Counted from the first letter of the stretch, positions 10,420 to 21,524 are shown. The stretch is DNA of 64,000 nucleotides from Loripinus fragilis (GCA_964019695.1 OZ026515.1:40068994-40132993); one strand, 5' to 3'. The notes: generated by a model not told the origin, from the sequence alone. Numbers and translations: made by a program.

Positions 10420-11540
10420 AAATAAATGCAATCTACCATATATTCCAAAATTCTTTCTGTGCACATGTGTCAAGAGTATTAACATTGCAATCTGGTCAAC
10501 AGTGCTCTACACCAAATCTTAAACAGAAGAATTACGCTAGCATATATTCTTCTTAGCCTAAATACAGGCTGAATGTCTGATCAGTATTTTCAATTAAACT
10601 AACATTCTTAATAGCATGGTGAAAGATTGAAAATAAACAACCAAACATAAAAGTCCGGATTGCCGTTTCAACCGACTCACATGCAATGTGCGATATACCT
10701 GGCGATATCACCCGGTTACAGGCCAACTTTACAAAGGCCTGCTTTACGGAAGAGATGTCACGTCGGACTTGTTCTATGACGATTGTCTTGATTGGAATCA
10801 TACTCGGACCCACTGGGTCTGAGGAATCATAACAAAAATACAACTTCTGTTCACTACCGACGGCTAGCTCTACAATGTAACAGAGCAATGTATATCGCAG
10901 CTTTCGTTTTTGGTCATGATGTAGATTCTTATTTTCTTAGAACCCTCGAAAATGCAGCAGACAAGACAATACATGTACGTACATTCAGTCTTACAGGTTA
11001 GACGTACGCGTACACTCATTGATTTGGAATGAAAACTGAAAATGAAAATGGCGACTTCTAAATATGAAATATGAACAACTGGTCCGCAGAACTCTCATGA
11101 ATCAGAGTAGTACATTTCTCTGCCTTCATATTGTAAAAAGACCCACAACTTACGTTTTTGCGAATGCTTACTCCATTTAAAGGCTTTGTATGAACACCTA
11201 TATTTCTGCATAGGTTGGTTGATTCGAGTCTTCATCATACGTCGTATTCCGTGTGGCGACATAACATGCTCAGCTTGTTCGCACACCCCCTTACGTGTTA
11301 GCTCGGACCCAATGTAGCTCGGTGTAGGGCTGTTAGGTTTCTAAGATTATGAAAATGGCAATCAATGCGTACTTTGTCATCTTCGGTCGCTTGACCATGG
11401 AAAAGCCATTACATGAGAAAATCTGTCTTTCGTGATTTGAGGCTGACTGACTCTTTTACAGCCAGAAACAGGGTTGGATGCACATGGTTGTCTTTGCACT
11501 GCTATTTGAACACCATGCTATCCCGTGTACACCTTGCTTT
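10420..11540. other. Intron 4 segment, nothing recognised
   Basis: None of the fold-back or SINE families is visible. The sequence is richer in CpG than its surroundings (for example GTTAGACGTACGCGTACAC at 10998). A 111-codon frame on the - strand (10553-10888) has no features I recognise and is not called. Confidence 0.4.
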
Positions 11541-11542
11541 CC

Positions 11543-12152
11543 ATGCGCGGATCCAGGATTTTCGTCAGGGGGTGGGGGGCGGGTCAATCTGACAAAAAAA
11601 AGCCCTGACAACGTTGTTATTTTTTCAGTCCTCGGCTTATTTTACTGAAGTCAAATGGTTAATTTCGAAGAAAGCTATCACTTTCAAGGTTTCAGAGGGG
11701 GTCCAACATTTTCCAGGGGGGGGGGGGGGGGGGGTCCAACTTTTCCAGGGGGGTCCAATTGCTAGAAACCCATATAACTTGTGATTTTCCAGGGGGTCCG
11801 GACCCCCTGACCCCCCTCTGGATTCGCACTTGCTATCTCGACCAGCAGGAGATACTTTTTTCCATTTAGTCCTCTTTGGGTGGTATTTTTCATTTTTATT
11901 TAAATTTTGATAGACCATGATTCTGTAAGCAAACTGTGGCGTCAGGCGACCCCACGTGCGGATCCAGAGGGGGGTTAGGGGGTCCGGACCCCCCCTCCCC
12001 TGGAAAATCACAAGTTATATCAGTTTCTTTGGACACCCCCACCTCCTGGAAGAAGTTGGACCCCCTCCTCCCCTCTGTAATAAAACCATTGGATCCCATC
12101 TGTAAACTGTAAAATAACATTGTCCAGACTGTTTTCTGGCCGTCGGGCCTCG

Positions 12153-12191
<39 letters not shown>

Positions 12192-12225
12192 CGCCTGACA
12201 AAAAATCCTGGATCCGCGCATGAAC
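11543..12225. mobile_element. G/C-run element with inverted ends
   Basis: Ends GCGCGGATCCAGGATTTT (11546) and AAAATCCTGGATCCGCGC (12202) are inverted copies. Inside, 11770-11833 and 11952-12019 are inverted copies around GGGGGTCCGGACCCCC. It holds a 19-G run (11716-11734) and a 35-C run (12154-12188). Confidence 0.65.
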
Positions 12226-12389
12226 CCTGTTCGACTTGTTCATAACGCCTGGGCCACTGTTTAATGTGTGATGTACATTTTCTTGCGTCAAGGCCATCAT
12301 CATGTGGGACCCCAAACTTTAAAACAACACGTGGCCGGAATTTGATGTGCGCGGTCTCTTTGATCTTAAATAGATCATGCTGTCTTTGT

Positions 12390-12670
12390 CCGTGGCGTCA
12401 GCTGATATAATTAGCAGACGTTTTGTGAATTGACCAGGCCCAGCAAAAAAAATAAATAAAATGCGAATTCAAACTGTTTGAAACTCTGATATGGGCGGAG
12501 ACAGAGGAGGCAGGGGGTCCGGACCTCCCCATGAAAATCATAAGTTGCCATTTGTTTCCTAGAATAAAAACTGGTACGAGCCTCCCTCTAGAAGCAATTC
12601 GACCCCGCCCCCCCCCCCTCCCCCCCCCCCCCCCCCCCCTCCGTTGGAATTGTCTGGATCCGCGCACGCA
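12390..12670. repeat. Second G/C-run element
   Basis: It shares GGGGTCCGGACC, AAAATCATAAGTT and the end CTGGATCCGCGCA with the element at 11543. C runs lie at 12608-12618 and 12620-12639. Confidence 0.55.
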
Positions 12671-14050
12671 TGTCTGACAGGAATTTTATTTTTTATTTTT
12701 TGCATGTAGCAGGTTTAGCTATCATACTTTCTAGAGATAATTGGTAGAACTGCGTCGGTGCGCTGGCTGATCTGTGCCTTTGTTGTTTGCATACAAAAAA
12801 GTTTCTCGCGGAATTGGGTAAAAAAGCTTAGATACTTGGACGGTAAACGAGAGGCTTTTTCAACCATTTTTTTCTTATCTGAAAGCAAGCAATTGTTGCG
12901 GTAAGCATAACTTTAGACATGCACCTTCATCTACATTCCTTGTATGTGAGTATTTATGCCCCTGGCAAGACTGTGCGGATATGCAGGCTCGTCTGAGCCT
13001 TCGCTGGTTGCATGTGCAAGAGGTACCATAATCTCATGAACTGGCTCGTTTCATAGACAGCCCAATGTAAAGCATGATGCAGAAGCATGCTTAAATCACT
13101 TTTCATCTTGGTTTGTGCGTCTGTGCGTACGTCTGATGATCCACAGGAATCATTTAATGTGTAAGACCCATAATACAATTTCATTAGGACGCCGCGCTAG
13201 GCTCATCAGTGTCGTCTTTGTTTGATAAAAAGTTCCATCGGATATACAATGTATATAGTTATTTTATTGCGCTTCTTGCGTGCGAGTTTTGGTGAAACTT
13301 AGAAATGAAATTAATGCACGCACATTTAAAGCACAGCTAATTAGTGGGAGTACGTAGGTGTCTAGATTCTTCATCAACTCAAAAACTTTGAGTTAACTTT
13401 GATAACATTTGTGATAAACACCAGCCGATATGGTTTCATCATGCTCGGATCCAGTGATTCAAAAAAAAAAGAAAAAAAAAAAAAAGAAAAAAAAAAAAAA
13501 AAGAAAAAAAAAGACGCTTGGGCATATTTATGACACAGAAAGACCAGAAAGGCTCAATGATCACAGACACGTAGGACACTGTGTGCACGCGCGCGTGGTT
13601 GTGTAAATGTATTTGATTTTTGTCATGACTGGACAAAATATCTCCACGATTTGCATCAGTCCGACGTTCATTGAACCTAGCATTTATCATTGAATAAAAG
13701 TTTGGCATGCATCAATGCTGGATGCACGCGCACAAGCCGCACTGACGATCGCACTGACAGGCGAAACGCTCCTGTTCCGCTGATATGTTTGTTAACTGAC
13801 GTGCTCGACGAAAAACGAAAGCATCGTAGACAGACACACTGATTGACCAAATGAACGGAAAAACGTTGTGTACGAACTATTAAAAATTACAAATATGAAA
13901 AATGACCACTGTATGAACTAATACATGACATTTTGAGCTGACCGGTCATGAATAATTTATGGTGTACGAACTATTCGAGTGTACGAACTAATACAAGATT
14001 TACCGTAATAAACCAAGACGCTGGTCATGTGCTAAAGTTCGTTTAAACGT
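12671..14050. other. Intron 4 segment; poly-A tract only
   Basis: No known family is seen. 13461-13512 is almost pure A with four G, which makes a false phenylalanine-rich frame on the - strand. GTGTACGAACTA-type words repeat at 13870-13990. Confidence 0.45.
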
Positions 14051-14114
14051 TATGCCATTTTTGTAAACTTTTATTGCAAAAACACGAAACATTTTCATTT
14101 ATATGTGTAAACAT

Positions 14115-14296
14115 GGAAGCCCTACCTGCTGATAACCTTTGCAAACAGTTTGAACACTGATCAGGACCGACTCTGGATCCAAACCATTTTACACTCTGAT
14201 AGTCTTCCTGAAAGAATTTTTGTGAAAAATAATTTTGAACAAAATCAGCAGACAACAACAAAAACAAGAAAAATTACCCAGCATGCAGAGTTAAAT
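14115..14296 (+). mobile_element. FB-3 element, diverged
   Basis: Arms GCAAACAGTTTGAACAC and GGATCCAAACC, with FB-3 flanks CTGCTGATAACC and AAAATTACCCAGCATGC, ending GAGTTAAA. Confidence 0.65.
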
Positions 14297-14375
14297 AGGT
14301 ACCCATGAGATATTTATCATTTTAATGTGAGTTGACTGGAAAGAATTTTAATTTGAATTTGGAACATTTTTTCAG

Positions 14376-14548
14376 AACCTGCAGGATCATGTAAAGAGGC
14401 TAACTTAACAGCGTCTGGAATGGTTGGTTGGTGGGGAGGTAAAAGTGCCAGCCTGAGTCAGCTCAATCAGTGTTCCTCTGACAACTTCCCTGCTGGTCTC
14501 CAGTCTATCATTTACAGACCTCCTTTCAACTTGAATCAACCAGACGAG
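14376..14548 (+). CDS. MEGF8: Exon 5: MEGF8-specific linker, WWGG motif
   Basis: The acceptor is TTTTTTCAG and the donor GACGAG|GTAAGT. It enters in phase 1 and leaves in phase 0. The product contains GMVGWWGGKSASLSQLNQC, then GLQSIIYRPPFNLNQPDE. This tryptophan- and proline-rich stretch lies between the first PSI-like region and the later PSI block, where MEGF8 has its own linker. The 3' part of the exon and its donor are copied four more times downstream (14549-15068). Only this copy has an acceptor, and the extra donors would break the frame, so this donor is the one expected in mRNA. Confidence 0.88.
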
Positions 14549-15068
14549 GTAAGTTATGCTGGTGGCCATGGGATTGATGGAGGTAAAAGTGCCAGCCTGA
14601 GACAGCTCAATGTTCCTCTGACAACTTCCCTGCTGGTCTCCAGTCTATCATTTACAGACCTCCTTTCAACTTGAATCAACCAGATGAGGTAAGTCATTCT
14701 GATGGCCATGGGTTTGTTGGGAGGAGCCGGAGTTAGCTCAATCAATGTTCCTCTGATAACTTCTCTGCTGGTCTATCCTTTACAGACGAGGTAAGCTATG
14801 CTGGTAGCCATGGGTTTCTGGGGAGGCGAAAGTGCCAGCCGGAGTCAGCTCATAAGAGTACCTCTGACATTTTCCCTGCTGGTCTCCCGTCTGTTATATA
14901 CAGACCTCATTTCAACAGAGATAAGTTATGCTGGTAGCCATGGGGTTGTGGGAGGTAAAAGTGCCAGCCTGAGTTGGCTCAGTGTTCCTCTGACAACTTC
15001 CCCGCTGGTCTCCAGTCTATTATTTACAGACCTCCGTTCAACTTAAATCAACCAGATGAGGTAAGTGC
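14549..15068 (+). repeat. Tandem partial copies of exon 5 with donors
   Basis: Four more copies of the exon 5 3' region (GGAGGTAAAAGTGCCAGCCT to CCAGATGAG|GTAAGT). Donors are at 14689, 14791 and 15061; in one copy (14921) GT has become AT. No copy has an acceptor. Spacings of 140, 102 and 270 bases and 4-base indels put the copies out of frame. Confidence 0.9.
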
Positions 15069-15194
15069 TTGATGTTTCCAGGGAATAATTTCAGGCCTTA
15101 TTTCTGCCAAAAATCAAGAAAAATATTGCAAATTTTGTCTTCACGATTTACTTTTAAAGGGTTGATTAAGTAAGAATGTATTGATATAATATAG

Positions 15195-15300
15195 AGGATC
15201 TTACACGAGTGATCATTTCATATGAAATTTATTAAATGAGCCTTCAGGAAGTTTAATAGATTTAATATGAAATGATCACGAGTGTAAGATTCTGTTATCA
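15195..15300. repeat. Inverted repeat, about 35-bp arms
   Basis: GATCTTACACGAGTGATCAT (15199) faces ATGATCAC-type sequence ending GTGTAAGATTC (15290). Confidence 0.75.
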
Positions 15301-15524
15301 TATGATCTTTTAAATGTAATTTATTGCCTTCAAAGTTTGTTTATTTCAATGAAAATTTGCAATATTTTGTTATGGACTTTGTCATGACGTAACTTGTTCC
15401 CGCCGAAAGTGTTATGTAAACTGTGGTCATAACATTATTTATGAAATGACGTTATCCACTGAATAACAGTAATGTCACACGATAAAGTGCATTATTAGAA
15501 ATTGATTTTTTTATTTCTGAAACA

Positions 15525-15605
15525 AAACATGTAATGTGGTCACGCCAAAGAACCATCACAGTGAGACAGTTCTTTTGAGCACCTAGAAACAAGTTAAAAA
15601 AATAT
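15525..15605 (+). repeat. FB-5 hairpin remnant
   Basis: AAAGAACCATCACAGTGAG followed by ACAGTTCTTTTGAGCACC is the FB-5 core. Confidence 0.65.
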
Positions 15606-15677
15606 ATATAGATAGAAATTGTAAGCAATTTTACGCTTGTAAAATGTTTATCTTGAGTCAAGACCTATGTTTATTTA

Positions 15678-15925
15678 ACCCTTTACCTCATAGAGACCCC
15701 TTTTGCAGACAGAGCAGACCCAGATCAGGCAGCTCTTGTAAGAGCTGCCTGATCAGGGTTTACTCTCTTTGCTTATGGAAATATGATTAGATATGGTCCT
15801 ACCCTAGTGGATCTGACATATAACATCTCTGTTCTGTGTACCAACATGAAAGTTTATTTATATAAATATTCATAGTGGGTGGAGCCCAGCATGAATATTC
15901 ATGAAAGAAAGGATTAAAAATGTAA
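15678..15925 (+). mobile_element. FB-13 element, uninterrupted
   Basis: It starts TTAACCCTTTACCTCATAG; centre hairpin CAGATCAGGCAGCTCTT...AAGAGCTGCCTGATCAGG; right part has TTTATTTATATAAATATTC and ends in GGATTAAAAATG. It is the unfilled counterpart of 48056-49360. Confidence 0.75.
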
Positions 15926-15935
15926 TTTTTGATAG

Positions 15936-16154
15936 GTGAAGATAATCAGAGAAACATACGATACAGAGAACTTTCGTTACATCCTCACAAAACCCACTAG
16001 CAATATGAAGGTTCGCTGGACTGGTTTTGTTCATCCACTGAATGCTACGATAAAGTACCTCAACAATGGTTCAGTGATCTACAAGTTCAAGCTGTCGGTA
16101 GAGAATATTTCTGTCACTGTGAGAATCAACAGAGATGACAACACGGAGACAACT
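15936..16154 (+). CDS. MEGF8: Exon 6: MEGF8 linker, beta-rich
   Basis: The acceptor is ATTTTTGATAG and the donor ACAACT|GTAAGT; both ends are phase 0 and the length is 73 codons. The product reads VKIIRETYDTENFRYILTKP, then KVRWTGFVHPLNATIKYL, then VYKF-like strands and VTVRINRDDNTETT. The alternating hydrophobic pattern suggests beta strands. NAT, NGS and NIS sequons fit an extracellular protein. No named domain beyond the MEGF8 linker can be assigned. Confidence 0.9.
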
Positions 16155-16181
16155 GTAAGTACATGTACCGTAAATTTTGAG

Positions 16182-16414
16182 GGCGACGAGATTTCCACTA
16201 ATGTGGTATGTGTGACCAGCAAAGGCTCAGATCAGCCTGCGCATATGCGCAGTCTGATCAGAACCTTTGCTAGTCGCTTGAATATTCTATTACTTTTAGG
16301 CTCCTGACCCAACATCATTTGGCGTTTCTAAGCTTAAAAGGAGGCTGCACAGGCTCGTCTGAGACAACACTCGTCAAAATGCCACATTGTTGGAAATCAC
16401 ATTGTCATGGCTCA
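16182..16414 (+). mobile_element. FB-10 element
   Basis: Left end GAGATTTCCACTAATGTGG and right end CCACATTGTTGGAAATCAC plus GGCTCA are inverted copies; centre TCAGCCTGCGCATATGCGCA. It begins 28 bases after exon 6. Confidence 0.75.
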
Positions 16415-16964
16415 AATGTTCTAAATTTACGAACACATTTAGAGCTCAGAGTTAGCAAATACATGATATATACAGCTGAAAGGTTCATTGTAAACAGCAT
16501 CATTCCATATTCCATAACTTAAACAAAAAAAAATGGATGCTAGTACATCTTGATTGCAAGTTTACTAGAGGAATAATTACAACTGTCATAATATCTATTG
16601 TTATCCGATGAGCCCCAGTTCCTATTCATGAGGGTCGGGGTCATTCACGGCAGACCTTCTTTTGTGATACTGTGCAATGCTTCTACGAAGAGAAATGGAC
16701 AGTCGGAAACTACTTACGCTTTACTTTACACTAAAACAGATATTTTCAGGTGGAATAGCAAATATTAACTCACATCCGACGCTTAAATTAACAGTATTCA
16801 TGCTGATCAGCTGTCTAATGTGACCTCACCGCCATCTTGTTTTTTAACGTCGTGACGTATACATACGCGTCATAGTGCACGTCATAATCTAAATGCGCGA
16901 AACGTTATTAACTGGAAACGTCATAAAATACTGAGGAGAAAGAATAACGAAAGAAGTTGTAATT

Positions 16965-17300
16965 ATAAGAATTGAAATTAATTTTTCTGCGTTTCACTGA
17001 GGTATGAAATCCCTTCCGCTGATTCATTCAAGAAGGGTTGTTGTCAGTTACAAGCGAAAGTATGTGCACGAATTACTGGTTAACCGCTTGTTCAAGCCTG
17101 CCCAGGAAAAAGTGTGGTTAGGTGAACTGACCGTCCCGCAATGACCATAGCTGTTGATTTGGGACGTAAAGCAACAAAACAAACAAACAAACATCTAATT
17201 TTAGCATGAAAACCTTTGGTTTTCATGCAAATTAGATGTAATTTTCCAGACATTCCATACCTCAGTGAAACGCAGAAAAATAACTTTCAATTCTTAAGTA
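16965..17300. repeat. Inverted repeat interrupted by a SINE-B tail
   Basis: Arms TTTTTCTGCGTTTCACTGAG (16990) and CTCAGTGAAACGCAGAAAAA (17262) match. Between them is a SINE-B 3' part (17005-17192) ending in ACAAACAAACAAAC. 16500-16960 has CpG-rich sequence and no recognised element. Confidence 0.7.
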
Positions 17301-17699
17301 AATCCTGCAATCTCTATCCCAAGTGTATTGCACAGCAATTATAGAAATGGGGTACTGAAAAGGTAATTTCAAATCAAAGAAATCTGAGTCAACTTAGTTA
17401 TTTTTACAAGATATTAGAGCATTAAGTTTGACATTATTTACCAACAATGAAAATATCTAGTTTTACTATTTGTACGCCCATAGCAAATTTCAACATGATG
17501 TAACCGTTGTGCAAAATTAAAAAAACAACAACAGAAAAACTATGTCTCACTTCAAGGCCTATAGTGCAGTAGTTTTCAGTAGTATATCAGTTTTGTGTGA
17601 GCAGTGGAGACTTTGGGGAGTCTGCAAAGATACACATGCTTGCCTGAGCCTTTCCTGGTCACTTCTATGATAATCCTTCGCCTGCTATTAAAAAATGCA

Positions 17700-17835
17700 T
17701 CTGATAATGATGTCTGCTGAAGTCATCTGCTGCATGTAAATGCTGACATCAATGGCTAATTTTGGCATACATGCAAACAGTGTGGACCCAAATCAGACTG
17801 CTCCTGTTTGCTACAGAGACATTTTAAATCTACTA
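17700..17835 (+). repeat. FB-1 fragment
   Basis: TGTCTGCTGAAGTCATCTGC, then AACAGTGTGGACCCAAATCA, as in the left half of FB-1. Confidence 0.6.
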
Positions 17836-17847
17836 CATTTATAGGGT

Positions 17848-18330
17848 TTGCACAGGCTTGACAAGTACTTGAATATACAGGACTGTCTTGAAAAATGAAA
17901 AGTCCTTGAAAATTAAATTTGTCCTGAAAAGTACTTGAGTTTTACCATTTACAGGAGGATTCAACACTGTCTTTGGAGACCTAAATCAGTATAAAATTGA
18001 GGTGCCTTTATTTTGTGCCTTTAAATTGAGGTGCCTTTATTTATTTTAATATCTTAGTTTTGTTTGTTTGATTTGATTCTTTATGTCCCATCAACAATCT
18101 TTCAGTTATAAAGGGACAGGTCTTCCTGGGTTGAACCAGTACTAAGCTAGGATTAATTTGTCTAATATCTTTAGTAATGCACACTAGCATTCCGAAGTAG
18201 AATTTTAAACATGTAAATCAGTATTTTTCATAAGTTTTCAGTCCTTGAAAAGAGTAGGAAACTTTTTAAGAAGTCCTTGAAAAGTCCTTAAATTTTACTC
18301 AAACTTGCCTGTATGAACCTTGATTTAGCT
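17848..18330 (+). mobile_element. FB-12 element
   Basis: It begins TAGGGTTTGCACAGGCTTG and runs through CTTGAAAAGTCCTTGAAAA blocks to a right end of CTTGCCTGTATGAACCTTG. The middle carries extra sequence, part of which (18060-18170) matches a SINE-A tail in inverse. Confidence 0.65.
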
Positions 18331-18419
18331 GGATAAGCAACCAAAGAGATAAGTAGCAAGATCTCATATATTAGCTGAAATGATGCGTCATTGTTCAGAC
18401 CTTTAGTTAAGAGTGTATA

Positions 18420-18525
18420 AAAGAAAAATAATTTTCTTATATCTCAACCAAAACATATGTTGTGAGCACCCAAAAAATATGCTAAAAATTATGGGTAAGA
18501 AAATATGTATAATTTTTCACTGAAA
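18420..18525 (+). repeat. FB-5 fragment
   Basis: TTTTCTTATATCTCAACCAA and AACATATGTTGTGAGCACCC are FB-5 arm sequences without the core. Confidence 0.5.
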
Positions 18526-18559
18526 ATTTTTGTTTATCTAAACCTGTCATTATTGTAGT

Positions 18560-18800
18560 TCAGTTTACAGTATGACTACAGATAAGGACTTTTTAGGTGT
18601 ACTGTAAAAGTAAAACAAAATGTGAGAAGTTTTATTTATCTTTTGCGAATAGCATTTAAAGACATATTTGTGACATTAAAAATTTGCGACTTGAGCGTGA
18701 TTTATCTGTATCAGTACCTGCAGAACGATTTTGCAAGGGTTATTTTTTCGCGATACTTTGCATCTGTGATGTCCTTCACGAAAATTTCTTACTTGATTCT
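18560..18800 (+). repeat. Half copy of the TACTGTAAA MITE
   Basis: GTACTGTAAAAGTAAAAC and TTTGCGACTTGAG...TTATCTGTATCAGTA parallel 38613-38830; the right end is missing. Confidence 0.55.
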
Positions 18801-18814
18801 TTAATTATGCATGC

Positions 18815-19020
18815 GGGAGCGCAGTGGCTCAGTGATAGAGTGCTTGACTCGAGACCGAAGGGTAGCGGGTTCGAGCCTCACCGGCTTCACTGCGTTGTGG
18901 TCCTTGAGCAAGACACATTTATCCTAGCTTAGTACTGGTTAAACCCAGGAAGAACCGTCCCGCATAACTGAAAGATTGTTGAGTGGACGTAAAGAATCAA
19001 ATCAAACAAAACAAAAAAAA
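18815..19020 (+). mobile_element. SINE-A, full length with target duplication
   Basis: Head GGGAGCGCAGTGGCTCAGTG (A box) and GGGTTCGAGCCTCACC (B box), body CCCAGGAAGAACCGTCC, tail CAAATCAAACAAAAC. The 11-bp direct repeat ATTATGCATGC flanks it at 18804-18814 and 19021-19031. Confidence 0.9.
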
Positions 19021-19059
19021 ATTATGCATGCACAATTTTCTAGTGGGGTTACATGTCTT

Positions 19060-19175
19060 AAGTTTTGCCCGAGCCTAGAGCAATTTCCCCTTCCTTGCCG
19101 TGCATTTAGCAAAGGTTCTTGTAAGACTTCACATTTGCACAAGCTCGTCTGAGACTTCGCTGCTTGGATATATGA
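19060..19175 (+). repeat. FB-10-like fragment
   Basis: AGCAAAGGTTCTTGTAAGAC and AAGCTCGTCTGAGACTTCGC resemble the inner part of FB-10; ends absent. Confidence 0.4.
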
Positions 19176-19184
19176 TGAATACAG

Positions 19185-19412
19185 GACAGTCCTTTTATGA
19201 TGCTATGTTTTGGGGTCCATAAGAATGGACAGTGTAATAACTGAATTGTGTTTTAAAGCGACACTTGTACAAAGAAATACTAGGAAAATGACCATTTTAT
19301 GGTCATTTTCCTATATTCCTTTGTAAAGTTCAATGGTAAATAAATTTGGGAGCCACAACATGAACGTGTAGTGTTATATCCAAATCCATGTTATAATGAG
19401 ATGTGTTGCAGT
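19185..19412 (+). mobile_element. FB-9 element
   Basis: AGTCCTTTTATGATGCTATG at the left, central GAAAATGACCATTTTATGG with its inverse, and ATGTGTTGCAGTGTACC at the right. Confidence 0.7.
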
Positions 19413-19449
19413 GTACCAAAATCTTAGGAGCTATTTCTCTAATTAACAT

Positions 19450-19680
19450 TAGTTTTGGTACGGTAAATGCTCTAAGATATCTATCACTAATTCCCTGCCG
19501 AAAAGACCAAGACAAACAGTGCAGACCAAGATCAGACTGCTTCTGAAGAAGCAGTCTGATGAGGGTTTTCTCTGTCTGCTATCTGATAAGCATATTGTGA
19601 ACACCAGCCTTGATGACCAACATTTTATTTGAGGACAGAGTGAGAAAAATGTTCAAATATATTCACCATATCATATCTTT
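19450..19680 (+). mobile_element. FB-4 element next to exon 7
   Basis: Ends GGTAAATGCTCTAAG and TGTTCAAATATATTCACC; centre GATCAGACTGCTTCTGAAG with its inverse. It ends about 9 bases before exon 7. Confidence 0.65.
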
Positions 19681-19688
19681 ATTTTCAG

Positions 19689-19914
19689 GAATCTGTTGTT
19701 ACCGCACTATATTCGGAAACCAAGACCTACATGTCGATTGACAAAGAGTTTGACCATAGATTAGATAAATCCCCCATATTCCCGAACCGCAGCCGAGGCA
19801 GTTGTTATTACCTTGATGTAATTGGGGAATACTCGTATCCTGATGCAAAAGACTGGTCAATTGGAGAATCAATGTACTTTCTGAAGCTTGACTGGAATGG
19901 AATCCCATCAACCC
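19689..19914 (+). CDS. MEGF8: Exon 7: MEGF8 linker, second part
   Basis: The acceptor is TTTATTTTCAG and the donor ACCC|GTAAGT; phase 0 in, phase 1 out. The product includes SVVTALYSETKTYMSIDKEF, FPNRSRGSCYYLDVIGEY and SMYFLKLDWNGIPST. It reads as a folded extracellular segment with one cysteine. An FB-4 fold-back element ends only a few bases upstream of the acceptor tract. Confidence 0.9.
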
Positions 19915-19999
19915 GTAAGTTCATACCCGCACATAAGAGGGTTATTGAGTTTACTTTTTTTCTTATTGTCACATCTGAGAGCAATATAATGCCATTTAT

Positions 20000-20595
20000 C
20001 ACATGAGGTCGCATCTGGGGGTGAAATAACGCCATGCATTAAACTGGATAAACCACTAGTGGTTGATTTTGGGAAACGTTATGACCTCCATAACAACGTT
20101 TGGTACATAATGACAAAATTTTAAGGCTTTTACGCCAGAAATGATATTTCAAAGTAATCTTAATGTCATATGATAAATAGAATCTAACATTCATGCTCTG
20201 GTATTATTGAATAATTATACTAGTTCCAAAAAGAGATAAAGTGCTCGGCAAGCCTCACATTTTATCTCTTTTCCCCTACGTGTTTAATAAATTCAATAAA
20301 AAAATGAGCACTCATCTAAGATCCTCTGTGTATTGAAACTGATTAACCACTAGTGGTTTACATATTTATTAACATGTAATAATGTGTATGAAAACTTTGC
20401 AAACATAATAAAAAAAATCTAAACGTTTCCATTTCAAAGATACGCAATTGCAAAATAACTTTTGTGTCATATGATAAATAGAATCTAACATTTGTGCTTC
20501 TGTTTTTTGTGGATAAATGACAAAATACTTGGCAGGCCTCGCAATTTTTCACCTTATGTCAGCTCGTTTTATAATTCAATAAAACTCAAGCTTCA
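20000..20595 (+). repeat. Dispersed 320-bp repeat, two tandem copies
   Basis: Two copies (about 20000-20340 and 20340-20595, the second shortened) share AACCACTAGTGGTT, CATATGATAAATAGAATCTA and GCTCGGCAAGCCTC. A third copy is at 22225-22600. Confidence 0.7.
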
Positions 20596-20995
20596 TCTTT
20601 TTACATCTCTCATGATATTGGATGGTACTGATAGCACCTGGTTGTGGAAATGCGAAGTATGTGGGGGTATTCTATTATTCCATTCACATGTATATATTCT
20701 TTTATTTGTTTGTTTGTTCGTCTTTCCATCCTTATCAGGATCATAGCTTTTGCATTAAAGTTTAGTTAGAATTTATATTATGAGGACCTTTTGATAAATT
20801 TCTTTCATATTAGTTTTATGGTAGATATGGGTATAAAGTTTAAAACAACACCGTCCCCATCCTGGGTGAGTTCTAAAGGTCACAGACCATGGGCGTAGAT
20901 AGAACACTGACATAGTTACACAAATTAAAGGGAGACTACCGAAATGAACAGTAATTGTAATCAACTGCATCCCTTTTCATAAATGTGTCAATGGT

Positions 20996-21197
20996 TTTGT
21001 TTGTTTGATTTGATTCTTTACGTCCCATCAACAATCTTTCAGTTAATCAGGGACGGGTCTTCCTGGGTTGAACCAGAACTAAGCTAGGATAAATTTGTCT
21101 TGCACTAGGACCACAGTGCAGTGACGCCGGTGAGGCTCGAACCTGCTGCCCCTCGGTCTCAAGTCAAGCACTCTACCACTGAGCCACTGCGCTCCCA
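20996..21197 (-). mobile_element. SINE-A, - strand
   Basis: Reads in inverse as GGGAGCGCAGTGGCTCAGTG to GACGTAAAGAATCAAATC. Near-copies of TGTCARTGGT lie on both sides (20987 and 21198). 20596-20985 shows nothing recognised. Confidence 0.85.
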
Positions 21198-21224
21198 GTG
21201 TCAGTGGTACCCCAACCATCCACC

Positions 21225-21370
21225 CACCTCTATCTGAACCCACACTTATTTTTGTTTTGTTTTGGCTTTGGTTTTTACTCTGTCAGTGGTACCCCAACCG
21301 TCCATCCACCTCTGCAATAAAAACCAAAGTCAAAACAAAACAAAATAAGGGTGGGTTCAGATAAGCAAAC
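21225..21370. repeat. Inverted repeat, 48-bp arms
   Basis: ATCTGAACCCACACTTATTT (21231) faces AAATAAGGGTGGGTTCAGAT (21344), with TTTTGTTTTGTTTTGGC and its inverse inside. GTCAGTGGTACCCCAACC is also repeated directly (21199 and 21283). Confidence 0.8.
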
Positions 21371-21409
21371 TTTATGAGAATGTAATTAAGATTGTCTTCT
21401 TATGAAACA

Positions 21410-21500
21410 GTTAAAGCATGTATTATGGCTGCACAAAAGAACCATCTCATTGAAATGGTTCCTTAAGGTACCCATAACTTATGTTTTGGCTTGGGAAATA
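21410..21500 (+). repeat. FB-5 element, diverged
   Basis: AAAAGAACCATCTCATTGAA and GGTACCCATAACTTATG match the FB-5 core and flank. Confidence 0.6.
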
Positions 21501-21524
21501 GGACAACTAGTAAACACTTTTAAC

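Noticed and set aside
10553..10888. 111-codon frame on the - strand
   Set aside because: No recognisable domain, no clear splice context, inside a large intron. Could be chance; not called.
11896..12667. Glycine-rich frames on the - strand
   Set aside because: They come from C runs and G/C-run elements, not from coding sequence.
13439..13708. 89-codon - strand frame rich in phenylalanine
   Set aside because: It is produced by the A-rich tract at 13461-13512.
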